From contig JAGMWG010000005.1 in assembly GCA_020744225.1 (NCBI GenBank), positions 310,001 through 374,000 on the forward strand: a DNA stretch of 64,000 bases, read 5' to 3'. The notes under the pieces are model-generated. The model saw only the letters and a list, made by a program, of their open reading frames with translations, was not told where the DNA came from and did no database searches. Source of the stretch: Paraphoma chrysanthemicola (lineage: Eukaryota > Ascomycota > Dothideomycetes > Pleosporales > Phaeosphaeriaceae). The first letter of the stretch is position 1; each line of letters begins with the position of its first letter. Below, piece by piece: positions 1 to 11,080 of the stretch. The position numbers and the translations under genes are program-made.

Positions 1-4
1 TTCC

Positions 5-1429
5 ATGGACATGTCAGCTGTGCCGCCTTTTCTTGCGCTTCCCTCCGAGCTCATACACCAGATCCTTAGCCACCTGTCGCTCTCAGATCTGCTCACAACA
101 GGCCTTGTCAACCGTGCCGTCCAGTCACACACGCTGCAGGACACACTATGGCAGCCCTTTGTGCGAGATCAGGTGCACGCGCCAGTAACGAAGCCTGCCC
201 ACCTCACCTGGCGTGAGCTCTTTAAGCAGCATCACCCGTTCTGGTTCCTCGCTAAGAAGAAGATTTGGTTCTCGGACACGCCCCACACGGGGAAGCTACT
301 TGTTGCCAGATATGACCATAGGATCAACGCGATAGAAGCATATACGCTGGGTGCAGAGCGCCGGCAGCCTACCTTTCAGACATGGGACGCCAATCCCGAG
401 GCCATCATCCACACCTTTAGTCCCAGAATCCAGCTTGACTTGAATGCTCCGGTGGTCAGATTGAATGCTGATGCTTATGAGAGAGCTGTTGGCAGCATCG
501 GACATCGATTGCAGAAAGAGATCCCTATGAATGTGTCCTACGAACTGTCCCCATCAACTGCACGCCTCTACTCCCGTCTCATGCTCGCAAGGCCCTGGCC
601 TGAAGACATTACGACGGTTGCGACGCCCGTATGGCCTCCTTTGACACTCCCTAGCCCAGCTCGCACTCGCAACGACCCACCGCCATCTGCATTTAGGCAG
701 CCAGCACACAAGCCCGCCACTCTCTCGGAAATGTCCACCTCGACGTTCAGAATTCGGAAGTGGATGGAATTTGCTCCAAGGCCACATGGTATTAGCATGC
801 GCATCGGAGAAGATATTAGCACATGGGCTACCTTGCCAGAAGACTGCTACACGCCATCTCCACAGAAGCCATGGCAGGGAATCTGGTGTGGCGACTATTC
901 CGGTCATGGTTGTGAGTTCTTGGTGGTTATGCAGCCTGACGATCCCAAGCCGCTACCAGAGCGAGCTGAGTGGGCGATGCGATCTCGCGAACGGGACGGG
1001 AGTGTGAGTAGCGACGGATCGTGGAGCACAGCACCAACAGAGGCCGTCAATTCTGGCGACGAGGATGGCTTTGAAACTGCAGACGATTTGGAAGACAGCG
1101 TCGCGACACTACAAGAAGCCTTTCCCGGGGCAGACTCTGAAGGTCACATGGAGCAAGTGGCCAACGATGAGGACGAAACTGTTTACCGGGGTCGTATTGA
1201 AGCCGTGAAATTGACTGGAGACCCAAATATCCCGCGTGGAGAATACACGTTCATTGCTCCAGACATAGGACCGAATGGCCTGCTTAGGGTTGCGTCGGAA
1301 GACATGTTCAAAGGAGCCAGGATTGTGAAAAGCGTTGGCCACATCGCGGCGCGAGGCTTTCGCGATGGTGAGGGCAGCAACGCGCGCCGAAGCTTAGCAA
1401 AGCTAACATCGACGCAGATACCTACATGA
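5..1429 (+). CDS. F-box protein (FBXO31-like C-terminal region)
   Basis: A single-exon gene of 474 codons. The F-box lies at the N-terminus (about residues 9-48: LALPSELIHQILSHLSLSDL), so the protein probably recruits a substrate to an SCF (Skp1-cullin-F-box) ubiquitin ligase. The middle is proline/serine-rich. A later block (about residues 290-450) contains GIWCGDYSGHGCEFLVVM and LTGDPNIPRGEYTF, resembling the substrate-binding C-terminal region of FBXO31-type F-box proteins. An acidic low-complexity insert (about 330-390) splits that block. The ATG at 5 is followed by a second ATG at 11. The F-box begins just after the start, so the protein is probably complete although it sits at the window edge. 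The substrate cannot be inferred. Confidence 0.85.
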   Translation: MDMSAVPPFLALPSELIHQILSHLSLSDLLTTGLVNRAVQSHTLQDTLWQPFVRDQVHAPVTKPAHLTWRELFKQHHPFWFLAKKKIWFSDTPHTGKLLVARYDHRINAIEAYTLGAERRQPTFQTWDANPEAIIHTFSPRIQLDLNAPVVRLNADAYERAVGSIGHRLQKEIPMNVSYELSPSTARLYSRLMLARPWPEDITTVATPVWPPLTLPSPARTRNDPPPSAFRQPAHKPATLSEMSTSTFRIRKWMEFAPRPHGISMRIGEDISTWATLPEDCYTPSPQKPWQGIWCGDYSGHGCEFLVVMQPDDPKPLPERAEWAMRSRERDGSVSSDGSWSTAPTEAVNSGDEDGFETADDLEDSVATLQEAFPGADSEGHMEQVANDEDETVYRGRIEAVKLTGDPNIPRGEYTFIAPDIGPNGLLRVASEDMFKGARIVKSVGHIAARGFRDGEGSNARRSLAKLTSTQIPT

Positions 1430-2016
1430 CTTCTCAGCTTATTCTAATTTCACACAACCGGCTCGCGCAGTATTGGGAAACGTTTGGCCACGTATCGTTC
1501 TATCAGCGCGTCGATGTTGATGACTTTACACATGTCTAGGCAAAAAATCATCATCTGTTTGCTATTCAGAGGCGCTGTAGAGTTTACACGTGCTCCTCTT
1601 CACAGTACAAAATGAACATCCTTCTTAGCACTGAATCGTGACCATTTGAACGCTCTGTATTTATGTTGATACATGTTCGACCTACGGACGACTTTACACA
1701 GTGTTGCCCTAAATTTCAATAGAAGTGATGTGACAGCTTTGACGCTCATATTACGCATCTAATAGGTGTTTGCCACGGTGCCAGAGGGCCAGCCGCGCCT
1801 TCCCCGGATCGGCAATAGTGGCGGACCCTTCTCTCGGGACGTCATCGTTGATCAACAAAAAATCGACGGCGCATGCGCAAGCGCAAGTCATGTACATCCC
1901 GCATCCTGTCTTGCAAACACCCCGAACGTCCTTGCCCTGATTGCTGTTATCATTCCGGACATTGTGCAAAGCTACCCTTTTTTGAATTCTCGTTACTGTT
2001 GTTCAGCAAAGTTACT
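1430..2016. other. Intergenic region, no gene seen
   Basis: About 590 bases between the F-box stop and the DUF1769 start. Short open frames on both strands show no recognisable domain. It should hold the F-box terminator and the promoter of the next gene; I can name no specific site. Confidence 0.5.
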
Positions 2017-3092
2017 ATGCCAGAGGTAACACACCACGAGCAATACGTGCTCCGCGTCACCGCGGGCGCGACGTACAACACCAAAGATCATCAGGATGTG
2101 CTGGTCAATACCGAGAAGCCTGTGCAGATATCTTCGGACTTGATTGATGCGAAAATACAGATGCGCATCAAAGATTATAGAGGTGTGTCCCGCATGTATC
2201 TTGGCTTATGCTACACGAATACTGACACACACACGAGGACTGCCCCACGGCTCACCCTCGACGTCTCCATATTTTTCCACGCCACAGCACCCATATGACC
2301 GCTACTCGATATCGTTTTCATTCACCCCCAAACACGACATCCACGGCCACCATCTCGTCTTTGGCAACGACTTCGAGCATCCCATCCGCGACCGCCTCCC
2401 ACCGCTCTTTGACAAAGCATTTGGCATTGTGAAATGGTGGATAGATCCGGGACTCGACGGCGACGTATATGGTGACGAGCCTTATCTTTATGGCGCTCTG
2501 CTGAGCTCGATCAACGTGTTGCGGATAGGACAGAAGGGCAAGCAGGACAAGACGGAAGTAGAAGATGACGAGCCCGTCGTGTACGAGGAGGGCGCATTTG
2601 GCGATGGTGAGCAAGTCCGAAAAGAACACAACCTCCCGGCAACTGCCGCTGCTCGGCAGAAACACTTCCTCAACGAGCAGAATCGCAAGAACTACGTCTT
2701 CGAGGCAGGACGCGAGCACCAGTGCGATTTCTTCAATCCGTATCTGGACTTCAATGAGTTCGCATTGAAGATTGGGTATGGCCTCCCTGCCATCTCCATC
2801 ATTGGCAGCTGGGATGGCCAACCTCTACGGTACGTTCTTGCATCTCTGCCCCATGCGCTAATTTCATGTGTTGGTGAGCGGCGGCTGACGTAGTACTGGG
2901 CTAACCAGAACGCACTCACTCAGATACGTGCTCAAGAATCGTGAAACCAACAAGGAATTGTTCGTCATCGTCATCTCGCTTATACCGACTGAGGAGGCGA
3001 AGAAAACGGACGGAGTGGCAGACGCGGAAGAGAAGTTTGAAGAAGTACATCACGCCGATGCGCGTGGCGGGGATGATGATGACTTGGATTAA
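2017..3092 (+). CDS. DUF1769 (UPF0590) family protein
   Basis: Three exons, 2017..2182, 2238..2829 and 2924..3092, give 308 residues in one frame. Intron 1 (55 bp) starts gtgtgt and ends gag; intron 2 starts gtacgt and ends cag. The family signature is clear: YSISFSFTPKHDIHG, LVFGNDFEHPIRDRLPP, IVKWWIDPGLDGDVYGD and PYLYGALLSSIN, typical of DUF1769 proteins conserved in fungi. The molecular function of the family is not established. The start at 2017 gives an N-terminus (YVLRVTAGATYNT) of the kind expected for the family. The C-terminus is acidic (GGDDDDLD). The exon joins are well supported because the conserved block RGLPHGSPSTSP only appears after splicing. Confidence 0.88.
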
Positions 3093-3254
3093 AGTGGTCA
3101 TGTTGGGAGTTTCTACGGGCGTTTGAAGGGCATCAGCGCGGCGTTGGGGAATGGGGGGATGTTGGGCACTGGGGAATGCACACGATAGACTTGGGCGAGT
3201 GGCATGTTATCACTTGCGACATTCATACATTCAGACGAGCATGTAGAGCGCCGT

Positions 3255-4419
3255 CTACAAGCGCTTGCAGATATCCTCGATAATCTCCTCGGTCGTAGCC
3301 TTGCCTCCAAGGTCTGGGCTCAGCAGCTTACCCTCCTCCAAGTTCGCGTCTACTGCCTCGTAAATCCTAGCCGCGGCCTCCTCCTCGCCCTGGAATTCAA
3401 GCATGAGCGCCGTTGACCGGATGGTGGCAATGGGGTTGGCGATACCCTTGCCCTCGATGTCGGGCGCCGAGCCGTGGCACGGCTCGCCAATGACGAAGTC
3501 CTTGCCCACATTGGCAGAGGGCACGAGACCCAGTGAGCCGACAAGCGCTGCGGCGCCATCTGAGAGAATGTCACCGTAGAGATTCGGCGCGACAATGACG
3601 TCGTAGTCCTCGGGCTGGCGGAACAGCTTGTACACCATCGAGTCCACAATCTGCTCCTCGACGCCGACCATCTGGTACTTGCTCTGGGCCAGCGCTCTCC
3701 GTGCCGTCTCGCGGAACAGGCCATCTGTCTGACTCAGGACGTTGCTCTTGTGTGTGACGGTGACGAGAGGCTTCGTATGGATGCTTGACGCGCCCGCATC
3801 ACGCACACGCTGTCGCCGCAGTGCAATGTCGCCGGCCATTTCGCTGATGTTGAAGCTCGCCGTCTCGGAGATGCGCTTAATGGCCTCTGCAATCTTGGAG
3901 CCGTCGGGTGCGTTGTACGTCTTCTCCTCCTTGACGTACAGATCCTCGGTGTTTTCCCTCACAATGACCAAGTCGACCGGCCTGTTGGCGCCCCGCACGC
4001 TCTTGACAGGCCGCACGTTGGCGTACAGCTTCATGCGCTTGCGCAGGGCCACAATGGGCGACGAGTAGCCTTTGGTCGCGACCGTCGGCGAGGACACGGC
4101 GCCGAAGAGGGCGCCGTCGCAGTCGGCCTTGAGCGCCTCGACGGTGGCATCGGGCAGGGCGACGCCTTGCTGCTGGAACGTCTCCCAGCCGGCCGAGTGG
4201 TGCGAGAAGGTGAACTTGAGGCCGAGCGAGGAGGGCAGCGCCTCGAGGATGCGGCGGCCGGCGGGGATGACTTCGCGGCCAATGCCGTCGCCGGGAATGA
4301 GGCCTGCGAGAGCGCGTTAGAACTGCATCGAAGTCGCCAATGGTGTGCCTGCAGCCTCGCACTGCCACCAGCACGCGCATGCGTGGGTCTGTACCTATTC
4401 TGAGCGTGCGTGCGGCCAT
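3255..4419 (-). CDS. LYS12: Homoisocitrate dehydrogenase (lysine biosynthesis)
   Basis: Converts homoisocitrate to 2-oxoadipate with NAD+ in the fungal alpha-aminoadipate route to lysine. Two exons on the minus strand: 4419..4395 and 4303..3255, with a 91 bp intron; 357 residues. The N-terminus reads GLIPGDGIG after splicing, the usual start of the isocitrate/isopropylmalate dehydrogenase fold. VIVRENTEDLYVKEEKTY distinguishes homoisocitrate dehydrogenase from the isopropylmalate and isocitrate enzymes. The metal-binding part NLYGDILSDGAAALVG and the nucleotide-binding EPCHGSAPDIEGKGIANP are intact. The ATG at 4419 leaves only seven residues before the fold, so no mitochondrial presequence is visible. 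No upstream in-frame ATG was found, so a missed 5' exon is possible. Confidence 0.93.
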
Positions 4420-4613
4420 TGTGAGCGTCGAAGTGGTGTGCACTGCAACTTTGGCGACGGAATTATTTTTTGGTGTTGCAAGACGCCGCCGAACATCGGG
4501 GCGGTCAGCGCTGTCTGGTCTAGACTGCTTTGAGAGCCTCTCATTGACAACAGCCAGACATCACGCACTATTGATTTCAGTGACTATCCAAGGGCTTAGA
4601 ACCTGTCTGGTCT

Positions 4614-6263
4614 TCAACTACGCAACCCAAGATGTACAAACCCCTGCGTAGCATATCTGTTCCACATAGCATCCCGCGAGCCTTGTCTACGCAGGAACGG
4701 ACTCGAAGTAGACGCATACAGCGACTCAAAGTTGATACCCGAGCTTGGAGAAGCTCCGAGCCCCATCTCTCGATAGGTGCTTTCAGTAATCGTCAGCCGC
4801 TGTAGATCTCTGGTGATGGAATGTTGCTCGATCCATAGCTCTGTGCGTCTGCTTCGGCCATCTCGCTCGCCGAATCTTTTCCTCCACGGCTCGTGGCTAT
4901 CATTCCGCGATGGTGCCCTTCCCAGAGCTCGGCGCATCCAAGACGCCTTGGGTCGCGACGTTCGATTGAGAATAGCCCTTGAGAATGGACAGAGACCGTT
5001 TAATCGGGCTAGGTCGTGCTCGTCCCAAGGAATAAACCCCATGTCTTGACCCAGTTGAGCGCCAAAAGCTTCCGGAGGGGCACGCAAGTCGCCTCGCAAG
5101 ACTTCTTGGCCTTCTACTGTGCTTACCAGCCATAGCGAAACGTCCTTCTCTGTGAGTGGATGATTAATCATGTCCAAGAGCCCCTTCGCCTCTTGGACTT
5201 CGTAGTACATGACCGTTGCAACGATGATGAGGTACGGCAGGTCCTCTCCCAGTTCGAGTGCCTTTTGCAGGTTTTGCGCGAGACGATACATGTGGTAGAG
5301 ATACTTTCGCATACGACGTTCCAGATGCATAACCTGAAAGAAGAGCTCGACATTTGAGATCTTGTAGTCAACTTCGAGCTGGTAATCGGGTGATATGATC
5401 CCTAATAGTCCGTACAGTCGATCTTTGGGCTCCGAGCAGACATTATCCTGGTAAGTTTCCAGCAGTGTGGGCACGTCTAATGGTGTACCCGACTTGAAGG
5501 CCACGCGGGATTCTAGAAGCCTTGCAGGAGCTGTCATGCCAAGGTTCCTTTCCTTGCCGATGAACTGCAATTGCTCCGCTGTCAGCCAGATGTTCTCATA
5601 GAGCCACACAATCTTGGGCGCGAGTAGGACTTCTTGCACGATCCACATTCGTGTCCAGTAAGGGTTGACGAAGGGTTTCGCAATACAACTGGTTTTGCTT
5701 TTCTTTCCCGGCTCTTTTTGACGCTCGCTGGCTAACTTCTCGAAATCTTCCACGAAACTTTCCGTTTCGCCTTCATCCGCAATATCTGGTGCCAAATACA
5801 CAAGTACCCCAACAGTGCGCGAGTATATGCGTCCCATAAGACTGACTTGATGCGATCTCTCGTCCATGTCTGTCTGATTGATGCATATTGCATCGATCCA
5901 GAAATAGTCGATGCGTCTTGCCCATTTCGGCATACCTTCACCCATGCCCGCTTCTTTTTGCTGCAAAATCGCGTCGAGCCCCCGCCAGAGATTCATTGTT
6001 ATTGAAGTTGTAACGCCGTTCAGAGATATGTGAGGAGGCGTTATGGCGTCAGTACGTGCGGAGCGTTGCTCTCGATAGTTTACGAAGAACGCCCAGGTGT
6101 ATGACAGAGAAATCCATGATGGACACGCAGGATCGTTGATATCGACGGCCGTAAGCGTTACAGCTATGTCTTCGTCTCCCATATCTTTGCCATCTTGCCA
6201 ACGAAATTTGCACAGACGTATGCTCTGGCTGCGTCGATCCAAAGGCGGGGCGGGATAACTCAT
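4614..6263 (-). CDS. HET-domain (heterokaryon incompatibility) protein
   Basis: Single exon, 549 residues from the ATG at 6263. The open frame extends upstream to 6344, but MSYPAPPLDRR is the more natural start. The HET domain occupies roughly residues 40-190, with WISLSYTW (about 50-57), YFWIDAICINQTD and IYSRTVGVLVYLAP in the expected order. HET domains mediate nonself-triggered cell death in filamentous fungi, but most HET genes have no known allorecognition partner. The C-terminal two thirds are divergent and show no WD, NACHT or ankyrin repeats, so no receptor module is attached. The gene looks intact. Confidence 0.88.
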   Translation of the reverse strand: MSYPAPPLDRRSQSIRLCKFRWQDGKDMGDEDIAVTLTAVDINDPACPSWISLSYTWAFFVNYREQRSARTDAITPPHISLNGVTTSITMNLWRGLDAILQQKEAGMGEGMPKWARRIDYFWIDAICINQTDMDERSHQVSLMGRIYSRTVGVLVYLAPDIADEGETESFVEDFEKLASERQKEPGKKSKTSCIAKPFVNPYWTRMWIVQEVLLAPKIVWLYENIWLTAEQLQFIGKERNLGMTAPARLLESRVAFKSGTPLDVPTLLETYQDNVCSEPKDRLYGLLGIISPDYQLEVDYKISNVELFFQVMHLERRMRKYLYHMYRLAQNLQKALELGEDLPYLIIVATVMYYEVQEAKGLLDMINHPLTEKDVSLWLVSTVEGQEVLRGDLRAPPEAFGAQLGQDMGFIPWDEHDLARLNGLCPFSRAILNRTSRPKASWMRRALGRAPSRNDSHEPWRKRFGERDGRSRRTELWIEQHSITRDLQRLTITESTYREMGLGASPSSGINFESLYASTSSPFLRRQGSRDAMWNRYATQGFVHLGLRS

Positions 6264-7126
6264 GGTTGGTGCATTCGTGTAATAGCAGAATTGAACTTCG
6301 CAAAAAGGTAGAAGCGGTTTGAACAGCGAAAGAACTAAATACATAGCGACGAAGCATACAGCGACTGTTATAAGTCGATAAGAGCTCTAGACCAGCCGGA
6401 ACGCCGACTTAGGGTATCGCTAATGCACGGAGTGAACCGAACCTTATCCTTCCCAGCTTCTAGAACACATTCGCATCTCGAAGGCCAGACCAAAAGATAA
6501 TGGTCTAGACATGGCCTTGATTCCCAGTACTCTTGCAATCATGTGCTCTCGTGGTTGGACTACATCGAACTGCTCAATGATTGATCGGCTCACTTTTGCA
6601 CATAACCTCCTCGGTGGCAATTTCGTAGAAAGCATGGGAGTTAGTTTCTTGGAGTGCGCTGTGCTAATATCTACTACTCGAGAAAAGAAAAGGCGCGCAT
6701 CATTCGAATGCCGTGGAAATACGCCAAAGGCATGATGACTGTCAGTCTTGAGCATATGCGGCATTTTTAAGCCTTGCGCGAATTCTGCAATACCAAACTT
6801 GAGTTCGCATTACGAAACTATATGTCACAGAAACAAGAGAGTCGTTCAAAAGAGTACACAATTCATCGCATCCTGTCCATGGATTCACGGTGTGAGTAAC
6901 GGAAGATGTAGTGTGAATCTGTGAACTGCGCTACTGGACCAAGACGATATGAATTAGAACGCAGGAAAACTAGATGACGGCATACTTTGGGGTACACTGC
7001 GCTTGTTGAGGTTTCGAGACATATCAGTAAACTGCTTTCCCCCGCATGAAAGCTTTGCGGAAAAGATCTCTATTCACCACCCGCGGACAGCGTACGGACG
7101 TCAACGAACACTTCACCCAATATACC
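6264..7126. other. Intergenic region upstream of the HET gene
   Basis: About 860 bases without a supportable gene. Short frames on both strands (6444..6764, 6511..6735) have no domain or family-like motif. It presumably carries the HET gene promoter. Confidence 0.45.
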
Positions 7127-7315
7127 ATGACTATCGAGTGCTTCTGCGTCGCCGAGCCAACAGCATACCTTATCATCGTCATAATCGTCGTCATCGTCAC
7201 CGTGACATATGCCACCAATGAACGAGCTCTGCGGATCGTGGCAATGTCAGAGGAACTAGAGAGAGAGACCCTTCTGTACACAAAGGGCTTCATGGGCAGA
7301 AGCGAAGAGGAGTAG
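7127..7315 (+). CDS. Possible small single-pass membrane protein
   Basis: A 62-codon frame from an ATG at 7127. Residues about 13-31 form one very hydrophobic segment (AYLIIVIIVVIVTVTYA), followed by a charged tail rich in Glu and Arg. It resembles in design the other small membrane proteins of this window (30899..31261 and 36467..38340). No family is recognised. An overlapping minus-strand frame (7024..7506) has no such feature. A chance hydrophobic frame cannot be excluded. Confidence 0.3.
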   Translation: MTIECFCVAEPTAYLIIVIIVVIVTVTYATNERALRIVAMSEELERETLLYTKGFMGRSEEE

Positions 7316-7644
7316 TGGAATTGCGTACCAAGACAAGTCTTTGCTGAGGGGAGTTGAGAGACCGGGCTTTGTTGGCGGAGGATGGAATTGAATGAAGCTG
7401 AAGGTTTTCCCGAAGAGCTGAGCGATTCGTCATTTTTGCCGAGATGCGGAACTGCCAGTGCTGCTTCAGAGAAGGCAGCGGCTGAGACTTGTAGGTTTGG
7501 AGACATATCTCCACCAATTAGACATTATCAATACCGCCTTTACGCAAACATATACCCCCCAAAGTTTGTTCAGATCGGTTGCCATACCCATAAACCGCGT
7601 CAGCGTCCATACGAGCATCTACTTGTTTGCCTAAGTGCCATCTG

Positions 7645-8748
7645 TCACTTCTGTACCTCCTCCAAGATCCTGTTCTGCAACATCTTCCTCAGAACTTCGA
7701 ACTGTGTCCAGGCCTCGGTGGATTGGATATTGTTATGACCCACAATCAAGTACCTCCTCATCTTGATCGCCACTAGAGCACACCAAAGCGCACACCCTGT
7801 TTGTGTCGTGAATTGCAGCCACTTTGACTGCGGTCTTCCCATACGCTGCAGCGCGTTCAATACGTCGTAGAAGCACTGTACGAGGTCGGGGGAGTGGTCC
7901 GTATTGCTCGATGGTTTCTTGAGATTTACGAAGAAGTGTGCATGAATGATGGACTCGACAGTATCGCACTCCCTCTCGTATTCAGCCATGTCGGATATTT
8001 TGGTAGGATCTAATCCTGGTTGCAACAATACGCCATTCATCATCGTCTCGGTGTTGAGGTTGGTGCGAGTGGCCAATGTGAGTGCGGTGATGCCCTCCCA
8101 CTGGAACAGCTGTACGCCACACGCAGTGCATTTGTCTCTGCCATCTAGACTTCTGGTCGCATGCCAGATAAGACAAGTGTAGTGTACCCAGTGGCCACAC
8201 GGCTCAAGTGGCAGGAACGTCGTGACAGAGCTCTGGCCAGGTGCCGCGATCGAAACAGTAGCGAGATATGAGGGGTCAACGGGCGCGTTCCAGGGTTTGT
8301 AGCAGATGTTGCAGGCGACATGATAACCTGGTGGGCGATTGTGTTCGGCGGCCTTTCGCATAAGATGATTGTCGACGTATCTAAGCAGCGAGGGCAGTAC
8401 GTTTGGCACGGGCCGTTTTGGGTACGGATTGAGCGGCAGCTGCGTCTGGTCGAGTGCAGCAGCTAAATTTTCCGCTGCGCTGTTGGTAAAGCCAATCAAC
8501 TGTGTGTCACTGAGTGGTATACGCCCCGGTGGGGTCACCTGGGTTTCGTGAGCTGCTACGGGTTTGCCTGCGCAGGTGGAGGGTTTGCTAACTTCGGTTG
8601 CAGCATTGTGATGCGAACAACCAGACTGATCACCTGGTATAGAAAGGGCGGAGAGCGCTGCTTCGGCGACTGCCTGGGAGAGCAGCGGCCGTGGGCTGGA
8701 CGTGCGTGTTGCCAAGTCCGCCATGTTAGACCCTTGGCGCAGTGTCAT
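7645..8748 (-). CDS. RING-like zinc-finger protein
   Basis: Single exon, 367 residues from the ATG at 8748; a second ATG lies at 8724. The N-terminal part is low-complexity. The central region holds a Cys/His cluster: CNICYKPW, then PCGHWVHYTCLIWH, then CTACGVQLFQW. Spacing resembles a RING-type finger with a long insert between the first Cys pair and the CGH motif. RING fingers usually act as E3 ubiquitin ligases, but the atypical spacing makes activity uncertain. The C-terminal about 150 residues are probably helical and have no recognised domain. A shorter related frame lies at 12466..12846. Confidence 0.72.
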   Translation of the reverse strand: MTLRQGSNMADLATRTSSPRPLLSQAVAEAALSALSIPGDQSGCSHHNAATEVSKPSTCAGKPVAAHETQVTPPGRIPLSDTQLIGFTNSAAENLAAALDQTQLPLNPYPKRPVPNVLPSLLRYVDNHLMRKAAEHNRPPGYHVACNICYKPWNAPVDPSYLATVSIAAPGQSSVTTFLPLEPCGHWVHYTCLIWHATRSLDGRDKCTACGVQLFQWEGITALTLATRTNLNTETMMNGVLLQPGLDPTKISDMAEYERECDTVESIIHAHFFVNLKKPSSNTDHSPDLVQCFYDVLNALQRMGRPQSKWLQFTTQTGCALWCALVAIKMRRYLIVGHNNIQSTEAWTQFEVLRKMLQNRILEEVQK

Positions 8749-9524
8749 GGGTGAAGTTGACGGTCCTTGGCACGAAGATGTTGCGAGGTGAGGAATTGCG
8801 AGCGAGGGATGGCATATTGGGTCACATGAAAAGTGTTGAGAGAAGTCCCTGCCCGACGTGAAAGTGAGGAAGTGACGGACAACAAGTGCGCTTTAGCACA
8901 ACACACCCAGCGAATGGCTCCGTGAGCTGCGACCCGCATAGTATAACAACAAGCAGAAGCCATCGAATTACACAGCGAGTTCATCACAAGCCTACGCGGA
9001 TGCACTGATTTCAGGCTATCCGTCACTATGTCTCGTGAAACTTCAAGAACAATACCACTCTTGATTCGAAGAGAATAGAATCTGTCGTCGTCGTCGGAAA
9101 TGCACTTTTCAAATGCAATGCGCGGATACTTGGGAGATTGTGAGGAATGAGAAGCCTTTACCCGGTGCAATTGAACATACTGCCCCACTCGCGGTGTATG
9201 CTGCCACTTCTTCCTTCCACCGCCGAGCCGGACGCAAACAGCAAGCACGTAGACAAATCCGGTCGCAGCGCTTCCACCAAGAGCTCTTGGCCACCTTCGA
9301 CGTCGAAGAAGGAAACGATGGGTTTGGATGCACGTTAGAAGCGGCCATGCATAAGCTCGAATCATTGTACGGAGCTGAGCGTATGATTGGACTGTTTGCA
9401 GATTAGTGGTGCGACGAGACTTGTCGAAGCAAGTTGAAGTAGCTGTATGTTTTAAGTTTGGAACTGATTAATCGTGAGGTTGAGGCACGCTCGAAAGACA
9501 ATCTCCCTTCTCTTATATGTAGCT
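8749..9524. other. Intergenic region, no gene seen
   Basis: About 775 bases between the RING-like gene and the SET-domain gene. Overlapping frames (8745..9365 minus, 9113..9406 plus) carry no recognisable motif and look like chance openings. Confidence 0.45.
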
Positions 9525-11080
9525 TTATGCTTTCGTCTTTGCTCTTTTCGAGGCCGGCTCTCCACTGCTTTCTTCCACTGCTTTCGTAGCATCTTGTAAC
9601 AGCGCGATAGCTTCTTGCAACAAGAGTTTCTCGCCTAATCGAGCTTCAATAGCCATCTTTTGTCTCTTAGGAGCTCTTTCAACTTTCAAGAGTCCCTTGT
9701 CTTCTTGTATTGTCGTCGGATATTGTGTGAGCTTCGCTGTCAACGCTTGCTTGATTACAACGTTGCATATTTCGTCGCGCTGACGCTTACCCAAGAATGC
9801 GTTAGGCTTCCACCTCTTGAGTGCCTTGAGGGTGTCTGCTAGCTGCTCGTCCAAGTCGGAGGAAATTTCGCGCAGCTTGGGTTCGTACGTAAGACGACCC
9901 TCGCTGTCGGGGTCGCCAGAGTCACGCTCGATGATGAAATACTCCTCCGCGTCCTCCTAGAAGATTATCAGCAGGGAAACATTTGGCAAGTCTGATGATG
10001 CCATACAAGTTTCGGTACCTTTCCCTCGTCAATATCAAAATGCTGAGCCAAAGCTAATCTTATGAGACTCCATGGCAGCTCGATCACATCGTACCGGCGG
10101 TGTTCTGGTGTGACGTATCCATAACGGCGAAGGAGTTCAGTTGAAGGAAGTGGGCCGTAATAGTTTAGGATCTCGGCGCCAGCTTTCAGCTCGGCGCGGA
10201 GTGATGTAACCTCGAGGCTCTCGCCATGATTCACATGGGCCTAGTTTGAAGGCGATCAGCGTCGAGATAATTCAATCAAGCCAGTTTGTCTTACGTTGAA
10301 CTCAGCGTTCGCGTTCAGTATGTCGGCCATTGGTACCATGCCCAGCATTGTTTTATCGTCTCGGTCTTCCACCCATCCATCCTCTTCATCTTCAGACTCG
10401 TCATTCGCATTGTCGAGATCGAAAGCATATGCCATTACAGTACTACCCATTCGATGTGCGAGCGCTAGAAGCTCGTCTTCATTCAAGAGAGCGGCTCCGG
10501 TGGGGAAGAATATCTTGGAATTGGCTTGCACAATCTTGACCACTCGTTTGCGCAGCATGTCGTCACTCTCCTCCTTGCCAATCTTCTCGGCTGTCAGACA
10601 AGTACCTTGCAACTCTTTCAATTCGGTCTCAGACCAGAAGAGCGGCGTGTCAAACGTTTGCGGAAGGACATCAAAGTAAGGCTTCCAGCGCGAAGCATTG
10701 CCCTGCAGGTATTCGTAAAGCATGACCAAGATCAAGGACGTCCAGGGATCGTGTTGATCGATATCGTTGTCTTCATCGCCATCTGGCAGGTCAAACACCC
10801 CAGGAAGCTTCTTAGGCAAATCGGACGTCTCGACATTGATGATGGCATCTCTGGGTATTGTGAACAGTTTCGTGTCCTCTGGAATGTCCTTCACTGCTAC
10901 TATACACGCGAGAACTCTTAGTATTTTGTCCAGATGCATCGATGCGCCTGACTTACTAATGCCTCGGCCAGCATCTCGAGAACGGAAATCTTTGATCTCG
11001 AGCAAATCGTCCCGAAGTTCGCCGCCCACGGATTTAAACCAAGCCAGGAAGCGATCAGTAGCAGCCTGGAAGTCGTCCAT
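9525..11080 (-). CDS. RKM4: Ribosomal lysine methyltransferase, Rkm4/SETD6-type SET protein
   Basis: Four exons on the minus strand: 11080..10957, 10899..10295, 10240..10019 and 9956..9525; 460 residues in one frame. The SET domain runs from GRGI(I)AVKDIPEDTKLF near residue 40 to EILNYYGPLPSTELLRRYGY, with the insert typical of the Rubisco-LSMT/SETD6 class. VPMADILNANAEFN joins AHVNHGE only after splicing. The yeast relative Rkm4 monomethylates large-subunit ribosomal protein L42, so a similar role is inferred. The C-terminal part is a helical LSMT-type substrate-binding region ending in a basic KRAKTK tail. The first intron is 57 bp, a multiple of three, so its retention would not break the frame. 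Confidence 0.88.

Noticed and set aside
8745..9406. Overlapping frames on both strands upstream of the RING-like gene
   Set aside because: No domain, no family pattern, poor starts.
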